This document shows, one piece after another, positions 6,597-9,071 of a DNA stretch of 9,071 nt. Both the position numbers and the translations under genes were made by a program. The notes under the pieces were generated by a model. The model had not been told where the DNA came from and did no database searches. It worked only from the letters and a program-made list of their open reading frames with translations. The DNA is from Candidatus Methanocomedens sp. Its GTDB lineage: Archaea > Halobacteriota > Methanosarcinia > Methanosarcinales > Methanocomedenaceae. The stretch spans positions 1 to 9,071 of the forward strand of contig QBUR01000156.1 in assembly GCA_013374385.1 (NCBI GenBank), written 5' to 3'. The stretch's first letter is position 1, and each line of letters opens with the position of its first letter.

Positions 6597-7832
6597 TCAT
6601 ACGTTGATTGGGAATTGTGCGCACAATTCCTTCATGTTGGCTTTTACTTCATTGAGTTTATTGTCGTCGTTTATGTGCTTGAGTGCGATATCGATATTCT
6701 CTGCAATGATCTGCATCTGTGGTTCTTTCATTCCCCTGGTGGTGATGGCGGGCGTACCCAGCCTGACACCGCTGGTGATAAAGGGACTGCGTTTCTCAAA
6801 TGGTATGGTGTTCTTATTGGCTATGATACCGGCTTTACTAAGTACAGCTTCACCGTCTTTGCCCGTAATATCGAGTTTGGTCAAATCCACCAGCATTAAG
6901 TGGTTATCAGTACCGTCAGACACGATATCATGTCCTATCCTCATCAGGTCATAGGCCAGTTTCTTTGCATTGGCTACTATCTGTGCCTGATATTCTTTAA
7001 ACTCCGGAGCCTGTGCTTCCTTGAAAGCTACCGCCTTAGCTGCAATTATGTGCATGAGCGGCCCACCCTGGGTTCCCGGGAATACGGTCCTGTCAATGCC
7101 CTTTGCGTACTCTTCCCTGCACAGTATCATGCCGCCTCTTGGACCCCGCAGGGTCTTGTGTGTGGTTGTGGTCACGAAATCAGCATGGGGTATTGGATCC
7201 TGGTGTACACCGCCCACTATCAGACCTGCAATGTGTGCAATATCTGCCAGCAGGTAGGCCCCCACTTCATCGGCTATGTCCCTGAAAGCGGCAAAGTCAA
7301 TTTCCCTTGGGTATGCGCTGGCACCTACTACTACCATCTTGGGTTTGTGTTCCTTTGCCATCTGCATCAGTTCATCGTGGTCAATGGTCATGGTTTCCCG
7401 GCTTACACCGTAGGGTACTATATTGTACAGCTGACCGCAAAAGTTCACAGGGCTGCCGTGGGAGAGATGGCCGCCATGGGAGAGGTCCATGCTCAGGATA
7501 GTGTCGCCGGGTTTTAGTACTGAAAAATACACTGCCATGTTGGCACCTGAACCCGAATGGGGCTGGACGTTCACATGCTCGGCACCGAACAGGTCCTTTG
7601 CCCGCTCTATTGCCAGGTTCTCTGCCACGTCAACAAACTCGCACCCACCGTAGTACCGCTTACCCGGATACCCTTCAGCATACTTGTTTGTCATAATACT
7701 ACCCTGGGCTTCCATGACAGCCTTGCTGGCATAGTTTTCCGAAGCAATCAGGTTAAGCTTGTAATCCTGCCTCTCCTGTTCGTTTGTCAGGGCCTGGGCA
7801 AGTTGGGGGTCTATTTCTGAGATATATGACAT
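6597..7832 (-). CDS. glyA: Serine hydroxymethyltransferase
   Basis: GlyA is a PLP enzyme that converts serine and THF to glycine and 5,10-methylene-THF, the main entry of one-carbon units into this set of genes. The product is 411 residues, the normal bacterial length. The PLP site is clear: TTTTHKTLRGPRGG with Lys226. Other hallmarks are SENYAS (31-36), YAEGYPGKRYYGGCEFVD (51-68), QPHSGSGANMAVY (90-102) and LADIAHIAGL (195-204). GAGGAG at 7844-7849 precedes the ATG by 11 bases. The 60-base gap to purN is the largest within the operon and is AT-rich, so an internal promoter is possible though none is clear. Most methanogens have SHMT that prefers methanopterin; the neighbouring folD, metF and purN point to THF here. 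Confidence 0.97.
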   Translation of the reverse strand: MSYISEIDPQLAQALTNEQERQDYKLNLIASENYASKAVMEAQGSIMTNKYAEGYPGKRYYGGCEFVDVAENLAIERAKDLFGAEHVNVQPHSGSGANMAVYFSVLKPGDTILSMDLSHGGHLSHGSPVNFCGQLYNIVPYGVSRETMTIDHDELMQMAKEHKPKMVVVGASAYPREIDFAAFRDIADEVGAYLLADIAHIAGLIVGGVHQDPIPHADFVTTTTHKTLRGPRGGMILCREEYAKGIDRTVFPGTQGGPLMHIIAAKAVAFKEAQAPEFKEYQAQIVANAKKLAYDLMRIGHDIVSDGTDNHLMLVDLTKLDITGKDGEAVLSKAGIIANKNTIPFEKRSPFITSGVRLGTPAITTRGMKEPQMQIIAENIDIALKHINDDNKLNEVKANMKELCAQFPINV

Positions 7833-7892
7833 ATGGAATTATTCTCCTCTTCTAAATATGATATCTTTTATGTTAACGTTATTAATGTAAAT

Positions 7893-8507
7893 TCAATCGA
7901 TAATTCTTACTTTTCGTCCGTCAATGTTAAGTTTACCCTGGACGAATAATCGGACAGCTTCAGGGAATATCCTGTGTTCCTGCTCCAGAATCCTGTCTGC
8001 CAGCACATCTGCCGTATCATCTTCAAGCACTGGTACACAACGCTGGATAATTATGGGGCCGGTATCCACGCCTTCATCCACGAAATGCACGGTACACCCG
8101 CTCACCTTTACCCCATGGTCGAAGGCCTGCTGCTGACCATGCAGTCCGGGGAACGACGGCAGTAGTGCAGGGTGGATATTTATTATCCTGCCTTTATATG
8201 GTGTTAGCAGGGTTGGACCTACCACGCGCATATATCCTGCCAGCAGGACCAGTCCGACATCATGTTGGGCAATAATGCGCAACATTTCGTTTTCAAAACC
8301 TGCTTTGTTTTCGAATTTATATGGGTCTACAAAGACAGCTTCTATGCCGTGTTGTTGTGCTCGCTCCAGTGCATAGGTGCCGTCCACATCACTGATAACC
8401 ACTTTTACATATGCATGGGGGATGGTGCCGTTTTCAATATTGTCGATTATGGACTGCAGGTTTGAGCCCCGGCCAGAGACAAGAACAGCGATGTTGGTGA
8501 TATTCAT
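7893..8507 (-). CDS. purN: Phosphoribosylglycinamide formyltransferase, 10-formyl-THF dependent
   Basis: PurN transfers the formyl group of 10-formyl-THF to glycinamide ribotide, the third step of purine synthesis. The product is 204 residues, typical for the family. The phosphate-binding VLVSGRGSNLQ (8-18), LLAGYMRVV (88-96) and INIHPALLPSFPGLHG (109-124) are intact. The catalytic triad appears as Asn110, His112 and Asp148 (DEGVDTGPI). AGGAA lies nine bases before the ATG. It is the first gene of the operon and the direct consumer of the 10-formyl-THF made by FolD. Many archaea lack PurN and use formate-dependent enzymes, so its presence agrees with a working THF pool. An upstream AT-rich element at 8565-8574 may be the operon promoter. 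Confidence 0.97.
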   Translation of the reverse strand: MNITNIAVLVSGRGSNLQSIIDNIENGTIPHAYVKVVISDVDGTYALERAQQHGIEAVFVDPYKFENKAGFENEMLRIIAQHDVGLVLLAGYMRVVGPTLLTPYKGRIINIHPALLPSFPGLHGQQQAFDHGVKVSGCTVHFVDEGVDTGPIIIQRCVPVLEDDTADVLADRILEQEHRIFPEAVRLFVQGKLNIDGRKVRIID

Positions 8508-8564
8508 AAGATTATTTCCTGTGTAATAGTAATGCAGGGTTGAGCATCTGGATAGATAGCAGGA

Positions 8565-8574
8565 TGATTATTAA
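8565..8574 (-). promoter_or_regulatory. Possible TATA box of the purN-cofE operon
   Basis: On the minus strand CTTAATAATC, preceded by the A-rich AGTAAAA, lies 58 bases before the purN ATG. This would place a start of transcription near 8540 and give a leader of about 35 bases. The match is moderate, but this is the only good candidate in the short divergent region. Confidence 0.35.
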
Positions 8575-8605
8575 GTTTTACTGATAAGTCAGGTTTTTCA
8601 ATCAA

Positions 8606-8614
8606 TTTTATGTA
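8606..8614 (+). promoter_or_regulatory. Possible TATA box of the DUF1858 gene
   Basis: TTTTATGTA lies about 40 bases before the ATG at 8651. A start about 26 bases downstream would fall just before the AGGTG at 8638-8642, leaving a very short leader that still includes the ribosome-binding site. This is a positional inference with a loose consensus match. Confidence 0.3.
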
Positions 8615-8650
8615 CAAGCAAGTATTAATGACAGACTAGGTGTTCGAAAT

Positions 8651-8875
8651 ATGTCTGAGAACAATATGATTACAGCTGACATGAAAATTGAAGAGATAGT
8701 AGCTAAGTATCCGCAGGCCATTGGTATATTTTTCCAGTACGGGCTGGGCTGTGTGGGTTGTCATGCAGCTTCGTTCGAGAGTTTGGCCGAAGGTGCCACG
8801 ATGCACGGCATTGACCTCGATGCCATGGTAAAGGACCTGAATGAACTTGCTTCAAAGGTAGAGGCTAAAAAATGA
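8651..8875 (+). CDS. DUF1858 / hybrid-cluster-protein-associated redox disulfide domain protein
   Basis: This 74-residue soluble protein consists of one DUF1858-type domain. It begins with MITADMKIEEIVAKYPQ, the usual first helix, and carries Cys34-x2-Cys37 in GLGCVGCH, then a second helical part (ESLAEGATMHGIDLDAMVKDL). The family, also known as the hybrid-cluster-protein-associated redox disulfide domain, occurs as small stand-alone proteins or at the N-terminus of larger ones. It is thought to act by a CxxC disulfide or metal site, but no reaction is established. Length is normal for a stand-alone member. AGGTG at 8638-8642 supports the start. It is transcribed away from purN across a 143-base gap. 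Neither hybrid cluster protein nor nitrosative-stress genes are visible here, so its partner is unknown. Confidence 0.9.
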   Translation: MSENNMITADMKIEEIVAKYPQAIGIFFQYGLGCVGCHAASFESLAEGATMHGIDLDAMVKDLNELASKVEAKK

Positions 8876-8967
8876 ACATAAATGCACTATTTAATCCAGT
8901 TTAATAAACATTAAAGTGGTAAGCAGTAGTGGTCTTGCTTTTGTGTGCCGTTGCCTGAATCGATAAG

Positions 8968-8977
8968 TATTTAAATA
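8968..8977 (+). promoter_or_regulatory. Strong archaeal BRE/TATA promoter for the gene cut by the window end
   Basis: TATTTAAATA matches the archaeal TATA consensus well and is preceded by a purine-rich CGATAAG that could serve as BRE. A transcription start about 25 bases downstream would fall near 8998-9000, some 33 bases before the ATG at 9032. It is the clearest promoter in the window. Confidence 0.6.
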
Positions 8978-9031
8978 GAATAAATCATATTAATTAACGC
9001 AGTTGAATAATAATTAAGGTGTAACATATTT

Positions 9032-9071
9032 ATGAATTATAATATTGAAGAACATAACGACAATAAATTGG
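9032..9071 (+). CDS. Start of an unidentified gene truncated by the window end
   Basis: An ATG at 9032 opens a frame beginning MNYNIEEHNDNKL that runs off the window after 13 codons. AAGGTG at 9016-9021, ten bases upstream, is a good ribosome-binding site, and a strong TATA box lies at 8968-8977. Promoter, leader and ribosome-binding site together support a real gene. The visible residues are too few and too hydrophilic to identify a family. Confidence 0.6.
   Translation, partial: MNYNIEEHNDNKL

Noticed and set aside
8885..8918. An imperfect inverted repeat after the DUF1858 gene as a terminator
   Set aside because: CAC/GTG and TTTAAT/ATTAAA can pair but need a two-base bulge and a 14-base loop. 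The all-AT core makes this likely by chance in such AT-rich DNA.

Overview
The window looks like a chromosomal segment of a methanogen-type archaeon, most likely of the Methanosarcinales or a related ANME-2 lineage. It encodes the F420 enzyme CofE. Its start codons carry GGAGGTG-type Shine-Dalgarno sequences, and at least one flanking gene has an archaeal TATA box. It also carries a full set of tetrahydrofolate (THF) enzymes (GlyA, FolD, MetF/MetV, PurN, a FolP-type synthase). Most methanogens lack these and use tetrahydromethanopterin, but they are known from Methanosarcina barkeri and relatives. The lineage call is inference from gene content.

Layout: (1) 96-404, plus strand, a 102-residue thioredoxin-fold [2Fe-2S] ferredoxin very like that of Clostridium pasteurianum. 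(2) 456-614, minus strand, a small Cys/His plus coiled-coil gene interrupted by an in-frame TGA. A hairpin lies between it and the ferredoxin. (3) 615-916, an AT-rich stretch without a supportable gene, ending in an inverted repeat just past the large operon. (4) 917-8507, eight tightly packed minus-strand genes, transcribed in the order purN, glyA, folD, folP-like, metV, metF, thiC-like, cofE. (5) 8508-8650, a divergent promoter region. (6) 8651-8875, plus strand, a DUF1858 CxxC redox-disulfide protein. (7) 8876-9071, a strong archaeal promoter and the first codons of a plus-strand gene cut off by the window end.

How the genes work together: GlyA moves the serine C3 carbon onto THF. FolD interconverts methylene-, methenyl- and 10-formyl-THF. 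PurN uses 10-formyl-THF to formylate GAR in purine synthesis. MetF with its Fe-S partner MetV reduces methylene-THF to methyl-THF. The FolP-like enzyme would make the pterin-pABA backbone of the cofactor. The ThiC-family enzyme draws on the purine intermediate AIR to make either the thiamin pyrimidine (ThiC) or 5-hydroxybenzimidazole (BzaF-like). CofE adds the glutamate tail of F420. The operon is thus a biosynthetic C1 and cofactor module, separate from the methanopterin pathway of energy metabolism.

Most interesting points: the ThiC homologue departs from canonical ThiC at several active-site motifs. The FolP homologue carries at its C-terminus a module I associate with the N-terminus of clostridial FolP. 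The small coiled-coil gene has a UGA where a Cys-rich stretch would be expected. No mobile element, CRISPR array, tRNA or rRNA was seen.
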